Assembly: GCF_003390885.1 (NCBI RefSeq)
Contig: NZ_QMEL01000005.1
Span: forward strand, 62,001-126,000
Direction: 5' to 3'
DNA from: Pelagibacterium sediminicola
GTDB taxonomy: Bacteria; Pseudomonadota; Alphaproteobacteria; Rhizobiales; Devosiaceae
Length of the DNA stretch: 64,000 bases
Position 1 is the stretch's first letter. Each line of letters begins with the position of its first letter. A program made the position numbers and the translations under genes. This document shows, piece by piece, positions 56,364 to 64,000 of the stretch. A model generated the notes under the pieces. It worked only from the letters and a program-made list of their open reading frames with translations. It ran no database searches and was not told the DNA's origin.

Positions 56364-57878
56364 CTACTGCAAATCCCCCGGCAGCAGCGCGTCGGGGATG
56401 TTCTGGTAGGAGACCGGACGCAGGAAGCGCCGGATCGAGAGCGTGCCCACCGAAGTGGCGCCGAAATTGGTCGAGGCCGGATACGGCCCGCCATGCACCA
56501 TCGAATCGACCACTTCCACCCCGGTCGGGAAGCCGTTGGCGAGAATGCGGCCCGCCTTGCGCTCGAGGACCGGCATCAGGGCCTGCCCGAGCGCCGTATC
56601 CCCCTCGTCCATATGGAGCGTACAGGTCAACTGCCCCTGGAGGCTCCTGGCGATGGCCTTCATCTCCGCCTCGTCGCGCGCCCGCACAACAAGCCCGAGC
56701 GGGCCGAATACCTCTTCGCCCAGCACATGGTTTTCCAGCCAGTTCGCGCCCGTCGTCTCGAAGAGATAAGGCGACGCATTGCGCAGGTCGCAGGTCGAGG
56801 TCAAAAGCTCCTGCACCCCGGTGGTTCCGGCGATCTGGTCGCGGCCCGAGCGATACGCCTCGGCGATCCCGTCGGTCAGCATGGTCTGCGGCCCGACGCT
56901 GGAAAGCGCTTCTTTTGCCGCCGCAACGAAAGCATTGGCATCCGCCCCGTCCATAACCACGGCAATGCCCGGATTGGTGCAGAACTGCCCTGCCCCCATG
57001 GTCAGCGAACCCGCCCAGCCCTTGCCGATCTCGGCTCCGCGCGCCTTGGTCGCCTCGGGCAACAGGAACATCGGGTTGACCGAGCCCAATTCGCCAAAGA
57101 ACGGGATCGGCTCGGGCCGCGCCGCGCACAGGTTATAAAGCGCACGCCCGCCGCCCAGCGAACCGGTGAACCCGACCGCCTTGATATTGGGATGCTGCAC
57201 GAGCGCGGTGCCCACCTCGCGGCTCCCGCCCTGGAGAAGCGAGAAGACGCCTTTGTGAAGGCCCAGCTTTTCGCGTGCCGCGTTGACGGCCTCGGCAACG
57301 ATCTCACCCGTCCCCGGATGCGCCGAATGGCCCTTGACGACCACCGGGCAACCGGCGGCCAGCGCCGCGGCGGTATCGCCCCCCGCGGTCGAAAAGGCGA
57401 GCGGGAAGTTCGATGCCCCGAACACGGCCACAGGCCCGATGGGGCGCTGCACCATTTTCAGATCCGGGCGCGGCGCGGGCTGGCGGTCCGGCAGCGCCTC
57501 GTCATGCCGCCGGTCGAGATAGTCGCCCTTGAGGATATGGGATGCAAAGAGGCGCAACTGCCCTGTCGTACGTCCACGCTCGCCTTCGAGGCGCGCTGCG
57601 GGCAGCCCGGTTTCCTCGGTCCCGATCTGTGTGATTGCTTCGCCACGCGCGTCGATTTCATCGGCGATGGCATTGAGGAATGCCGCCCGCTCCTCGCGGG
57701 TCGAATAGCCATAGGACCAGAACGCCTCTTCGGCGGCCTCGCAGGCCGCGTTGACGTTCTCCACCGTTCCCACCGCGAAATCATGGGCATCCCCGTGCGC
57801 GGGCTCGGATTTGAACGTATTCGCCCCGGCCACCCATTCTCCAGCGACGAGGTGTTTGCCGTGCGGTACAAAAGTCAT
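56364..57878 (-). CDS. aldehyde dehydrogenase, alpha-ketoglutaric semialdehyde dehydrogenase-like
   Basis: A 504-aa NAD(P)-dependent aldehyde dehydrogenase of the KGSADH/NADP-type group used in L-arabinose, xylose, hydroxyproline or sugar-acid oxidation. FGASNFPLAFSTAGGDTA, catalytic Glu in FFGELGSVNPMFLLP, catalytic Cys in GAGQFCTNPG, EEVFGPLGLVV. Start ATG 57878 with GAGGACG upstream. Preceded by TGAC from the stop of a truncated upstream gene, so it is the remainder of a former two-gene operon. Confidence 0.9.
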   Translation of the reverse strand: MTFVPHGKHLVAGEWVAGANTFKSEPAHGDAHDFAVGTVENVNAACEAAEEAFWSYGYSTREERAAFLNAIADEIDARGEAITQIGTEETGLPAARLEGERGRTTGQLRLFASHILKGDYLDRRHDEALPDRQPAPRPDLKMVQRPIGPVAVFGASNFPLAFSTAGGDTAAALAAGCPVVVKGHSAHPGTGEIVAEAVNAAREKLGLHKGVFSLLQGGSREVGTALVQHPNIKAVGFTGSLGGGRALYNLCAARPEPIPFFGELGSVNPMFLLPEATKARGAEIGKGWAGSLTMGAGQFCTNPGIAVVMDGADANAFVAAAKEALSSVGPQTMLTDGIAEAYRSGRDQIAGTTGVQELLTSTCDLRNASPYLFETTGANWLENHVLGEEVFGPLGLVVRARDEAEMKAIARSLQGQLTCTLHMDEGDTALGQALMPVLERKAGRILANGFPTGVEVVDSMVHGGPYPASTNFGATSVGTLSIRRFLRPVSYQNIPDALLPGDLQ

Positions 57879-57879
57879 G

Positions 57880-58038
57880 TCAGTCGTCCTCATAAATCGG
57901 ATCGGTCACGTGATTGCCGCCCTGATAGAGCGCCAGCGGATCAGTCGGCTCCGGGCGGGGCACATTGGTCCCGCTTTCGGCCCGGAAGACCTCGGCATTA
58001 TCATTGGGCACCCACCCAAGCCAAGTCACATGTGCAGG
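57880..58038 (-). pseudogene. 3' stump of a gene formerly upstream of the aldehyde dehydrogenase
   Basis: An open frame of 52 codons with no start codon and normal GC-rich codon use ends with a TGA one base before the aldehyde dehydrogenase ATG. It encodes PAHVTWLGWVPNDNAEVF at the beginning and NHVTDPIYEDD at the end, which reads like a protein C-terminus. The frame is closed upstream by TGA at 58039-58041, where sequence resembling a repeat end (GATCGTTTCGGTC) begins. The family is not recognised; a sugar-acid pathway partner is likely from its position. Confidence 0.6.
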
Positions 58039-58049
58039 TCACCATCATC

Positions 58050-58145
58050 TAGATCGTTTCGGTCTTGATGGAAACGGCCTGCCACGGCGGTTGGGGTTGG
58101 ATCGCGCTGGAGTCCGGGAACCCGTCCCGGAACGACATTGGCGGC
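58050..58145. repeat. diverged repeat segment between stump and terminator
   Basis: GATCGTTTCGGTCTTGATGGAAAC resembles the end of the MITE-like element at 27117-27312; GTCCGGGAACCCGTCCCGGAAC (about 58109-58130) is a family D-like hairpin. It lies exactly where the upstream gene is cut off. Confidence 0.45.
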
Positions 58146-58210
58146 TTTGGCCGATACCTGCCCTGGTCCAGTCGCCGGCAAAGCAAGAAAACGGACGCCC
58201 CAACATGAAG

Positions 58211-58246
58211 AAAGCCCGCCCGGCGAAATCGCGGGGCGGGCTTTTT
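58211..58246. terminator. bidirectional intrinsic terminator
   Basis: AAAGCCCGCCC (58211-58221) pairs with GGGCGGGCTTT (58234-58244); T-run on the plus side (CTTTTTG) and CTTTCTTC on the minus side. It ends the LysM/M23 gene and the tat-surE-pcm region transcripts. Confidence 0.8.
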
Positions 58247-58263
58247 GTCCGTCAAGGTGAGGC

Positions 58264-59421
58264 TTATCCAGCCAGCAACGGCGTCGGATCGACCGGGGTC
58301 GCGCCACGGCGAAGCTGGAAATGAAGCTGGGGCCGGGTGACCGATGCGCCGGTCATGCCGACCGTGCCGATGGCATCGCCACGGCTGACCGTGTCGCCCT
58401 TGACCACACCCATCGTCTTGAGATGCGCATAGGCCGAGACATAGCCGTTGGCGTGCTTGATGAGGATGAGGTTGCCATAGCCCTCGACCGCGTTGCCGAC
58501 ATAGATCACCTCTCCCCCCTCGGCGGCGCGGACGCTCGTGCCTTCGGGGGCTTCGATATTGATGCCGGTGCCGCGCGAGGCTGCGAAATCGGTGATGACG
58601 CGGCCGGAAAGCGGCCAGCGGAACTTGTCCGCCGTGGTCGAAGCCGCGGGCTGGGAGGCGGCGGGCTGCTGGGCCGGAACCGAAGCGACCTGTTCCACAG
58701 GGGCCGGAGCCGGCTGCTGAGCAACGGGCGCTGGCTGGGCGGGTGCCGGGGGCGCGGAAAGGGTCTGGCTCGATGACGCATCGGCGACCTGCACCGGCTG
58801 CTGGCCGCGCTGGGCCAGAAGATCGGCGCGGCCCGGAATGACGAGGCGCTGGCCGACCACGATCCGGTCAGGCGCCGAAATATCGTTGGCCGCGATGATA
58901 TCGGTCGCGCTCACGTCGTAGCGGCGGGCGATCGTATAGAGCGACTCGCCCGATGCGATGGTGTGAGTATAGGTATCCCCCGAAACGACACCGAGCTGTG
59001 GCGGGCTTTGCGTCGGCGCGGCGGGGGCTTGTACTTGCGTGGCAGGTACGGATGCAACGGCGGTTTGAGCAGGCATGACTTGGGTACTCGTTACTGATGG
59101 CTGCAGTGGCGGAAGATCCTGGGAGGCGACGACTCCCTGTCCACCCAGGGGCTGGGCGGTGGTACGATCGATGATGACGGGCTGATTAGCGGTGGCGTAG
59201 GTCCCGGGGCCGGCGCCGCCACCGATATTGGCGGGCGGGACATAGGCGGGCATTGCCTGCCCCCATGCAGCCCCGGCCGACTGGCTCGAAGCATTCGTCA
59301 CGGTGGGGTCGCGTCCAAACGATCCCATCGATGAACACCCGGCAAGGACCAGCGCCGCCGAAACCACGGCAACGGCCGATGCCGACCTGTAAAGATTGGA
59401 AAGGGTGTCGCGATTGCGCAT
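58264..59421 (-). CDS. NlpD-like lipoprotein with LysM and degenerate M23 domain
   Basis: A 385-aa lipoprotein: signal with lipobox LAGC (residues about 25-29), long Pro/Gln/Ala linker, LysM (YTHTIASGESLYTIARRYDV, about 150-195), second linker, M23/LytM domain (about 265-385). The first metal histidine and aspartate of HxGxD are missing (RGTGINIEAPEG); the last motif reads QLHFQL. It is therefore probably not a hydrolase but, like NlpD/EnvC, an activator of amidases at the division septum. Downstream of pcm as in many Proteobacteria. Confidence 0.9.
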   Translation of the reverse strand: MRNRDTLSNLYRSASAVAVVSAALVLAGCSSMGSFGRDPTVTNASSQSAGAAWGQAMPAYVPPANIGGGAGPGTYATANQPVIIDRTTAQPLGGQGVVASQDLPPLQPSVTSTQVMPAQTAVASVPATQVQAPAAPTQSPPQLGVVSGDTYTHTIASGESLYTIARRYDVSATDIIAANDISAPDRIVVGQRLVIPGRADLLAQRGQQPVQVADASSSQTLSAPPAPAQPAPVAQQPAPAPVEQVASVPAQQPAASQPAASTTADKFRWPLSGRVITDFAASRGTGINIEAPEGTSVRAAEGGEVIYVGNAVEGYGNLILIKHANGYVSAYAHLKTMGVVKGDTVSRGDAIGTVGMTGASVTRPQLHFQLRRGATPVDPTPLLAG

Positions 59422-59542
59422 TGGACTGCCCGTCTACTCATGTACTCGATGCAATTAGAGTTAAACTGTTAAGGTAAAGACGAGCTTAAAGAGCGCATTC
59501 CGCACAAAAACGGGCTGTTCGGGAGTTTGGGCGCGCGACGGA

Positions 59543-60208
59543 TCAGAGCCCGCGCGATCGCCCCGGCGTCAGCGGCGCAAGCCGGACGAAACCGTGCTCG
59601 CTTTCGATATAGGTATCGTCGGCGCGCTCGATCCGCACGATCGCCTGCCGCTCGGACGCCGGCCCGACGGCCATGACGGCAACCCCGCCATCGTCCAGTT
59701 GCCCGACGATCTCCTCGGGCACTTCCGCGACGGAACCGGCGAGGAAAATCCGCTCGAACGGCGCCTGTCGCGGCAGCCCGGAAAACCCGTCCTCGTTGAG
59801 CCCGATGATGTTGCCGTAACCGATCGTGCGCCAGCGCTGCTGGGCAAGGCCAACCAGCACACGGAATTTTTCAAGGGTGAAGACGCGCCGCGCCATACGC
59901 GAAAGCAGCGCCGCCGAATAGCCCGACCCGGTACCGATCTCGAGAACCTTGCCCGCCCCTTGTGGAGCGAGGACGGAAATCATCGTCGCAAGGATAGTCG
60001 GCGCGGTGATCGACTGGCCGCACTCGATGGGCAGCGAGGATTCGCGATAGGCGTACTGGGCGTATTCGTCGGGCACGAACGCCTCGTGCGGTACGGTCTC
60101 GAAGGCCTTGAGGATCTCGCTGTCGGTGATCCCGAGTTGCCGCAGATGCAGGATCAGGCCGGCTCGCGCTTCCCAGAAATCGGTCACGCCACCTGCCTCG
60201 CCCATCAT
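59543..60208 (-). CDS. pcm: protein-L-isoaspartate O-methyltransferase
   Basis: A 221-aa SAM-dependent enzyme that methylates isoaspartyl residues in damaged proteins. Motifs: PHEAFVPDEYAQYAYRESSLPIECGQ, SITAPTILATMI, VLEIGTGSGYSAALLSRMA (SAM site). Start ATG 60208 overlaps the surE stop (TAATG), so the two are translationally coupled. Confidence 0.94.
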   Translation of the reverse strand: MMGEAGGVTDFWEARAGLILHLRQLGITDSEILKAFETVPHEAFVPDEYAQYAYRESSLPIECGQSITAPTILATMISVLAPQGAGKVLEIGTGSGYSAALLSRMARRVFTLEKFRVLVGLAQQRWRTIGYGNIIGLNEDGFSGLPRQAPFERIFLAGSVAEVPEEIVGQLDDGGVAVMAVGPASERQAIVRIERADDTYIESEHGFVRLAPLTPGRSRGL

Positions 60209-60978
60209 TATCCGCCCGAAAAAGGCAGACGCCCGCCAAACCTTTGGACAAGACTCATGTCGGTCTGCTGCAGCAGCAAGGGCGTCACCGTGATTGCGTT
60301 CTCTTCATGCAGGATATGGAAATCCGCGCCCGGGTCCAGTGGTTTGGGCGTATCGAGAATGGCAACGAAATGCTTTCCCGCGTTTTCGCTGGGGTAGAGC
60401 TCGAAGGGCGACGTGGAAAAGCGCTGGTGCGGCACGAGCCTTATGCCCGACACGTCATGAGGGCGGCACATGGGGAAATTGACGTTGAAATAGGCGTCCT
60501 GCCCGCCCGCGATCTCGACGATGGCCTCGACCGCCTGCTGCCCGAACGCCTTGGCCGGGTCCCAGTCGATGCGGTCGTCGCCGCGCGAATAATCCATGGA
60601 CTGGCTGAGCGCGATGCCGATGGCGCCGTGCAGCGCCCCCTCCCGCGCGCCCGCCGCCGTTCCCGAGCAATGGACGATATCGCCCAGATTCTGCCCGCGA
60701 TTGACGCCCGAGAGCACGAGGTCCGGCTTTTTGTCCTTGAGCACGTGGGTCATTCCCGCCACGATGCAATCGGCGGGGGTACCCTCGAGCGCATAGATCC
60801 GCTCGCTCCGCTCCTCGACTTCCAGCTCATACCCGAAGGTGAGGCGATGGCCCGTCCCGCTCTGGTTGGCGGCGGGCGCGACGACCCAGACGTCGTCCGA
60901 AATCGCGCGGGCTATATCGAGGAGGACGGCCAGCCCCGGCGCATCGACGCCATCGTCATTGGTCAAGAGGATGCGCAA
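60208..60978 (-). CDS. surE: 5'/3'-nucleotidase SurE
   Basis: A 256-aa survival-protein phosphatase that hydrolyses nucleoside monophosphates. Metal site ILLTNDDGVDAPG (N-D-D) near the start, APAANQSGTGHRLTF, SGVNRGQNLGDIVHCSGTAAGAREG. A TTG start at 60978 with GGGAGG 6 nt upstream gives LRILLTNDDG as N-terminus; the longer open frame reads through a family C repeat and is wrong. Operon serS-surE-pcm. Confidence 0.94.
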   Translation of the reverse strand: MRILLTNDDGVDAPGLAVLLDIARAISDDVWVVAPAANQSGTGHRLTFGYELEVEERSERIYALEGTPADCIVAGMTHVLKDKKPDLVLSGVNRGQNLGDIVHCSGTAAGAREGALHGAIGIALSQSMDYSRGDDRIDWDPAKAFGQQAVEAIVEIAGGQDAYFNVNFPMCRPHDVSGIRLVPHQRFSTSPFELYPSENAGKHFVAILDTPKPLDPGADFHILHEENAITVTPLLLQQTDMSLVQRFGGRLPFSGG

Positions 60979-61032
60979 GGGGGGCCTCCCGAAGTTGCTT
61001 GAGGTCTCGGCGAAAACGGCGGCATTCTCTCC

Positions 61033-61127
61033 CCTCGCTGTCCCGGCGAAAGCCGGGACCCAGTGCTGCAACCGCCACCCTCACGACTGGTGGAAACATG
61101 GACTCCGGCTTTCGCCGGAGAAGCGAA
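61033..61127. repeat. family C paired-hairpin repeat, copy 5
   Basis: TGTCCCGGCGAAAGCCGGGACC and ACTCCGGCTTTCGCCGGAG, about 45 nt apart, in the serS-surE gap. TTCCGTCAAATCTC just after (about 61146) resembles the end of the MITE-like element. Confidence 0.8.
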
Positions 61128-61154
61128 TGGTGGAAAATCCGCTTCCGTCAAATC

Positions 61155-62459
61155 TCAACCGCCGATTTTCGTGACGCCGCCCATATAGGGCTGAAGCGCT
61201 TCGGGAATGGATATGGACCCGTCCGCGTTCTGGTAATTCTCCATCACCGCGATCAGCGCACGCCCGACCGCAACGCCCGATCCGTTGAGCGTATGGACGA
61301 ATTGCGGCTTGCCGTCCGCATCGCGATAGCGCGCATCCATACGCCGCGCCTGGAAATCGCCGCACACCGAAACCGAGGAAATCTCGCGGTAGGTGTTTTG
61401 GCCGGGCAGCCACGCCTCGATGTCGTAGGTCTTCTGCGCGCCAAACCCCATATCGCCCGTACACAGCATCATCACGCGGTAATGGATGCCGAGGCGCTTC
61501 AGGACTTCCTCGGCGCAGGCCAGCATCCGCTCGTGCTCCTCGCCCGAGGTTTGGGGCGTCGTGATCGAGACCATCTCGACCTTATTGAACTGGTGCTGGC
61601 GCAGCATGCCGCGCGTATCGCGCCCCGCCGAGCCGGCCTCCGAGCGGAAGCAGGGCGTGAGCGCGGTAAAGCGCAGGGGAAGCTCTTCACCCAGAAGGAT
61701 CGATTCGCGCACCAGATTGGTCAGCGGAACCTCGGCGGTAGGGATAAGGGCCAGCCGTCCCTCCCCATGTCCGGCAAAAAAGAAGTCGCCGTCGAACTTG
61801 GGCAATTGCCCCGTGCCGTACATCGCCTCATCGCGCACCATCAGCGGCGGCTGCACTTCCGTATAGCCGTGCTCGTTGACGTGCAGGTCGAGCATGAACT
61901 GGCCGATGGCGCGTTCGAGCCGCGCGATCTGGCCCTTGAGCACGACGAACCGGCTGCCCGAGAGTTTCGCGGCCGTCTCGAAATCCATGCCCCCCAGCGC
62001 CTCGCCGAGTTCGTAGTGCTCCTTGGGCGCAAAACCCAATTCGGGCGTTGCCGGTCGGGTGGCTTCGGATTCATTGGCACGGAAATAGGGCTGGTTGTCG
62101 TTTTCGTCGGCCCCCTCGGGCACCTCCGGCAAGGGCAGGTTGGGGATCACCGAGAGCGCGTTGCGCAATTCGAGCTCCCACATCCGCGAATCGTATTCGA
62201 GCGATGTGAGTTCGCCCTTGAGATTGGCGACCTCCGCCATCAACTCGGCGGCGCGCGCCTCGTCCTTCTGGGCCTTGGCCTGCCCGATCAGCTTGGACGA
62301 CGCATTGCGCTTTTCCTGCACCGCGTTGAGTTCGGCAACAACCGAACGGCGCTTTTCATCAAGGGAAATCAGCGAGCCCGAAAGTGCGGACTGCCCGCGC
62401 CTGGCAAGGGCGGCGTCGAAGGCTTCGGGGTTGGCGCTGATCCACTTGATATCGAACAT
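61155..62459 (-). CDS. serS: seryl-tRNA synthetase
   Basis: A 434-aa class II synthetase. N-terminal coiled-coil arm (about 30-105, [19 protein letters not shown]) binds the tRNA-Ser variable arm. Motif 2: [21 protein letters not shown]; motif 3: [20 protein letters not shown]. Start ATG 62459. It lies between tatC and surE, as usual in Alphaproteobacteria. Confidence 0.97.
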   Translation of the reverse strand: MFDIKWISANPEAFDAALARRGQSALSGSLISLDEKRRSVVAELNAVQEKRNASSKLIGQAKAQKDEARAAELMAEVANLKGELTSLEYDSRMWELELRNALSVIPNLPLPEVPEGADENDNQPYFRANESEATRPATPELGFAPKEHYELGEALGGMDFETAAKLSGSRFVVLKGQIARLERAIGQFMLDLHVNEHGYTEVQPPLMVRDEAMYGTGQLPKFDGDFFFAGHGEGRLALIPTAEVPLTNLVRESILLGEELPLRFTALTPCFRSEAGSAGRDTRGMLRQHQFNKVEMVSITTPQTSGEEHERMLACAEEVLKRLGIHYRVMMLCTGDMGFGAQKTYDIEAWLPGQNTYREISSVSVCGDFQARRMDARYRDADGKPQFVHTLNGSGVAVGRALIAVMENYQNADGSISIPEALQPYMGGVTKIGG

Positions 62460-62552
62460 GGGTGTAAGGTCCGCTCGGTTGAATGAAAGCGGCCTACTGC
62501 CTAGCCGAGACGCTGGCCGAACACAAGGATTCGGCGCCGCCCGCGCTCGATG

Positions 62553-62579
62553 TCATTCCGGGATTCATTCCCGGAATCC
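62553..62579. repeat. family D single hairpin
   Basis: ATTCCGGGA, loop TTCAT, TCCCGGAAT (62555-62577), 9-bp perfect stem, in the 157-nt tatC-serS gap. The loop contains GATTC (GANTC). Confidence 0.8.
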
Positions 62580-62616
62580 AGCGCGATGCTGCCATAACCG
62601 CCGGAGAGTGCTGTTT

Positions 62617-63447
62617 CTAGCTTTCGAGATCCTTGAGCAGTTCGGCTTCGCGCGCAAGCCGCCTTCTCTCGACAAAACGCACGGCGAGAACCGAAATCTC
62701 GTAGAGCGCGAGAAGCGGAATGGCGAGGCCCAGTTGGGAAAACGGATCGGGCGGGGTCAGGAAAGCTGCGAGCGCGATGCACGCAACGATCGCATATTTG
62801 CGCCAAGCCTTGAGATTTTGTTCCCCGATCACACCGATCTGGGCCAATAGCGTCAAGATCACGGGAAGCTGGAAGCAGGCACCGAACGCCAGCAGCAGCG
62901 TCATGATCAGGCTCAGATATTCCGAAACGCGCGTCACCATCTCGATGGTGACCCCATCGCCGCCCGTTTGCTGCATTCCGAGGAAAAAGCCCAGCGCCAG
63001 CGGCATCACGCCATAATAGACCAGCGCCGCGCCGATCAGAAAACAGATGGGCGTGGCGATGAGATAGGGCACGAACGCCATGCGTTCGTTCTTGTAGAGG
63101 CCCGGCGCAACGAACATGTAGATCTGGCCGGCGATGACTGGAAAGGCGAGGAAGACCGCCGCAAACAGCGCCACCGAAAGTTTTGTGAAGAAGAATTCCT
63201 GCGGCGCGGTATAGATGAGCTTGACCGCTTCGGGCGATCCTGCCGCCGCCTTGAACGGGCCGAGCAGGAAATCGTAGATGTAATCGGCGACGAAAAAGCA
63301 CGCGACGAACAAAAGCGCCAGTGCCACGATCGAATAGATCAACCGCTGGCGTAATTCCGTCAGATGCTCGATCAGCGGCGCTTCGCTACCCTTGAGTTCG
63401 TCTTCGCGCTCGGCAGCCTTTTTGGCCTGTACATCGGTCTCGGCCAT
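62617..63447 (-). CDS. tatC: Sec-independent (Tat) translocase subunit TatC
   Basis: A 276-aa inner-membrane protein with six helices, the twin-arginine signal receptor. N-terminal cytosolic IEHLTELRQRLIYS is the conserved Tat signature (E-HL-ELR-R); then FFTKLSVALFAAVFLAFPVI and later FLTPPDPFSQLGLAIPLLALY. Start ATG 63447, 3 nt after the tatB stop. With TatB it forms the receptor complex. Confidence 0.96.
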   Translation of the reverse strand: MAETDVQAKKAAEREDELKGSEAPLIEHLTELRQRLIYSIVALALLFVACFFVADYIYDFLLGPFKAAAGSPEAVKLIYTAPQEFFFTKLSVALFAAVFLAFPVIAGQIYMFVAPGLYKNERMAFVPYLIATPICFLIGAALVYYGVMPLALGFFLGMQQTGGDGVTIEMVTRVSEYLSLIMTLLLAFGACFQLPVILTLLAQIGVIGEQNLKAWRKYAIVACIALAAFLTPPDPFSQLGLAIPLLALYEISVLAVRFVERRRLAREAELLKDLES

Positions 63448-63450
63448 CGA

Positions 63451-64000
63451 TCAGTCTTTCCCGTTGCCGCTGGCGGGCTTGGCGGCCTGTTTGCGGGGCT
63501 TGGCTGCCGTCGTCTTGCCGGCAGCGGACGTGGCCTTCTTTGCCTTTGCCGGAGTGCCGGCGGTTTTTGCCGCCGCGGGCTTTTTCGCAGCGGGCTTCCG
63601 GGCCGGTGCCTTTGCGGTTGCCTGCCCGGCCTCAGCCGCTTTCGTTACGTCCATGCGGGCCTTTACCTGCGCCTGGAGTGCGGCCCCGGCGCGGTCAGGA
63701 TCTGCGGGGGCGGGCGGCGTAATACCGGCCTGGGCATGAATTTCACCGACCACGCTCTCCGCTCCGGGATCGCTTGGCTTGAGCTTGCCGGACGGCTGGG
63801 GTTTTCCGTCCCTGCCGATTGCATTGAATTCCTTGCGGATATCCTCGGTCGTTTGCCTCAGCGGGTCGGAGATCGCCTTCTGGGCTTCCTTGAATTCCTC
63901 CGCAGCGATCGCCTTGTCGATTTCCTGCCGGAACTCGTTGCTCATGCGGCGCACCGTGCCCATCATGCGGCCGAGATTGCGCAGCAGCATGGGCAACTCC
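63451..64000 (-). CDS. tatB: Sec-independent (Tat) translocase subunit TatB (partial at window edge)
   Basis: The 3' part of tatB; the membrane N-terminus lies beyond the window. The visible part starts in the amphipathic helix ELPMLLRNLGRMMGTVRRMSNEFR and goes on with a long low-complexity C-terminus rich in Ala, Lys and Pro (KAPARKPAAKKPAAAKTAG). Immediately followed by tatC (3 nt). Confidence 0.92.
   Translation of the reverse strand, partial: ELPMLLRNLGRMMGTVRRMSNEFRQEIDKAIAAEEFKEAQKAISDPLRQTTEDIRKEFNAIGRDGKPQPSGKLKPSDPGAESVVGEIHAQAGITPPAPADPDRAGAALQAQVKARMDVTKAAEAGQATAKAPARKPAAKKPAAAKTAGTPAKAKKATSAAGKTTAAKPRKQAAKPASGNGKD

Noticed and set aside
60979-61071. Longer SurE N-terminus starting upstream
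   Set aside because: The extension is a translation of a family C repeat; the TTG at 60978 has a good ribosome-binding site and gives the family N-terminus.

Overview
The window is a GC-rich stretch of chromosome from an alphaproteobacterium, most likely order Hyphomicrobiales (Rhizobiales). A Devosiaceae/Pelagibacterium-like organism is my best guess but is not proven. The reasons are the tatB-tatC-serS-surE-pcm-LysM/M23 gene order at the right end, the neighbourhood alaC-hom-recJ, a class II (B12-dependent) ribonucleotide reductase, a MaeB malic enzyme fused to phosphotransacetylase, a double cold-shock-domain protein, and many small intergenic hairpin repeats. There is no phage, integron, CRISPR array or complete IS.

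Layout. 0-18 kb: nrdJ behind a tandem NrdR-box promoter and a structured leader, a YbaK-type tRNA editing protein, a flavoprotein carrying an in-frame repeat insertion, an M29 aminopeptidase, a small exported protein, a probable trans-acting sRNA on the minus strand (about 8401-8551), amn, maeB, an EAL phosphodiesterase, aspS, a DUF1801 protein and rnd. 18-27 kb: a leftward carbohydrate uptake and catabolism locus with a GtsABC/MalK-like ABC transporter, two sugar isomerase/epimerase TIM barrels and two Gfo/Idh/MocA oxidoreductases, with CG-centred LacI-type operators in front of both transcription units. 27-31 kb: tRNA-Arg, a universal stress protein, a DUF192 protein, a double-CSD protein, gloA, an M15-like lipoprotein and tandem tRNA-Glu genes. 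31-34 kb: a small block with looser, less GC-rich codon use (reductase, SDR, LysR) just downstream of the tRNA-Glu pair.

34-50 kb: an M20 peptidase, an SDR, recJ, a lipoprotein, a homoserine dehydrogenase with an N-terminal HTH-like extension, alaC, argC, a GT1-type glycosyltransferase, etfBA, the pseudouridine catabolic pair (PfkB kinase and psuG) and a FAH-family protein. 50-56 kb: an aa3-type oxidase operon (subunit II, fused I/III, small membrane protein) divergent from DUF2231, with CopD and CtaG genes beyond. 56-64 kb: an alpha-ketoglutaric semialdehyde dehydrogenase-like gene preceded by the 3' stump of a lost partner gene, then the LysM/M23-pcm-surE-serS-tatC-tatB block running off the right edge.

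The strongest unusual signals are four. (1) A multi-hairpin repeat family (A), present in at least five copies, sits in-frame inside one flavoprotein gene, appears to supply the translation start of cytochrome oxidase subunit II, and appears to supply the stop codon of a FAH-family gene. (2) A previously unannotated sRNA candidate has C-rich, anti-Shine-Dalgarno-like loops. (3) An HTH-homoserine dehydrogenase fusion. (4) The duplicated oxidoreductase/isomerase sugar locus with paired operators.
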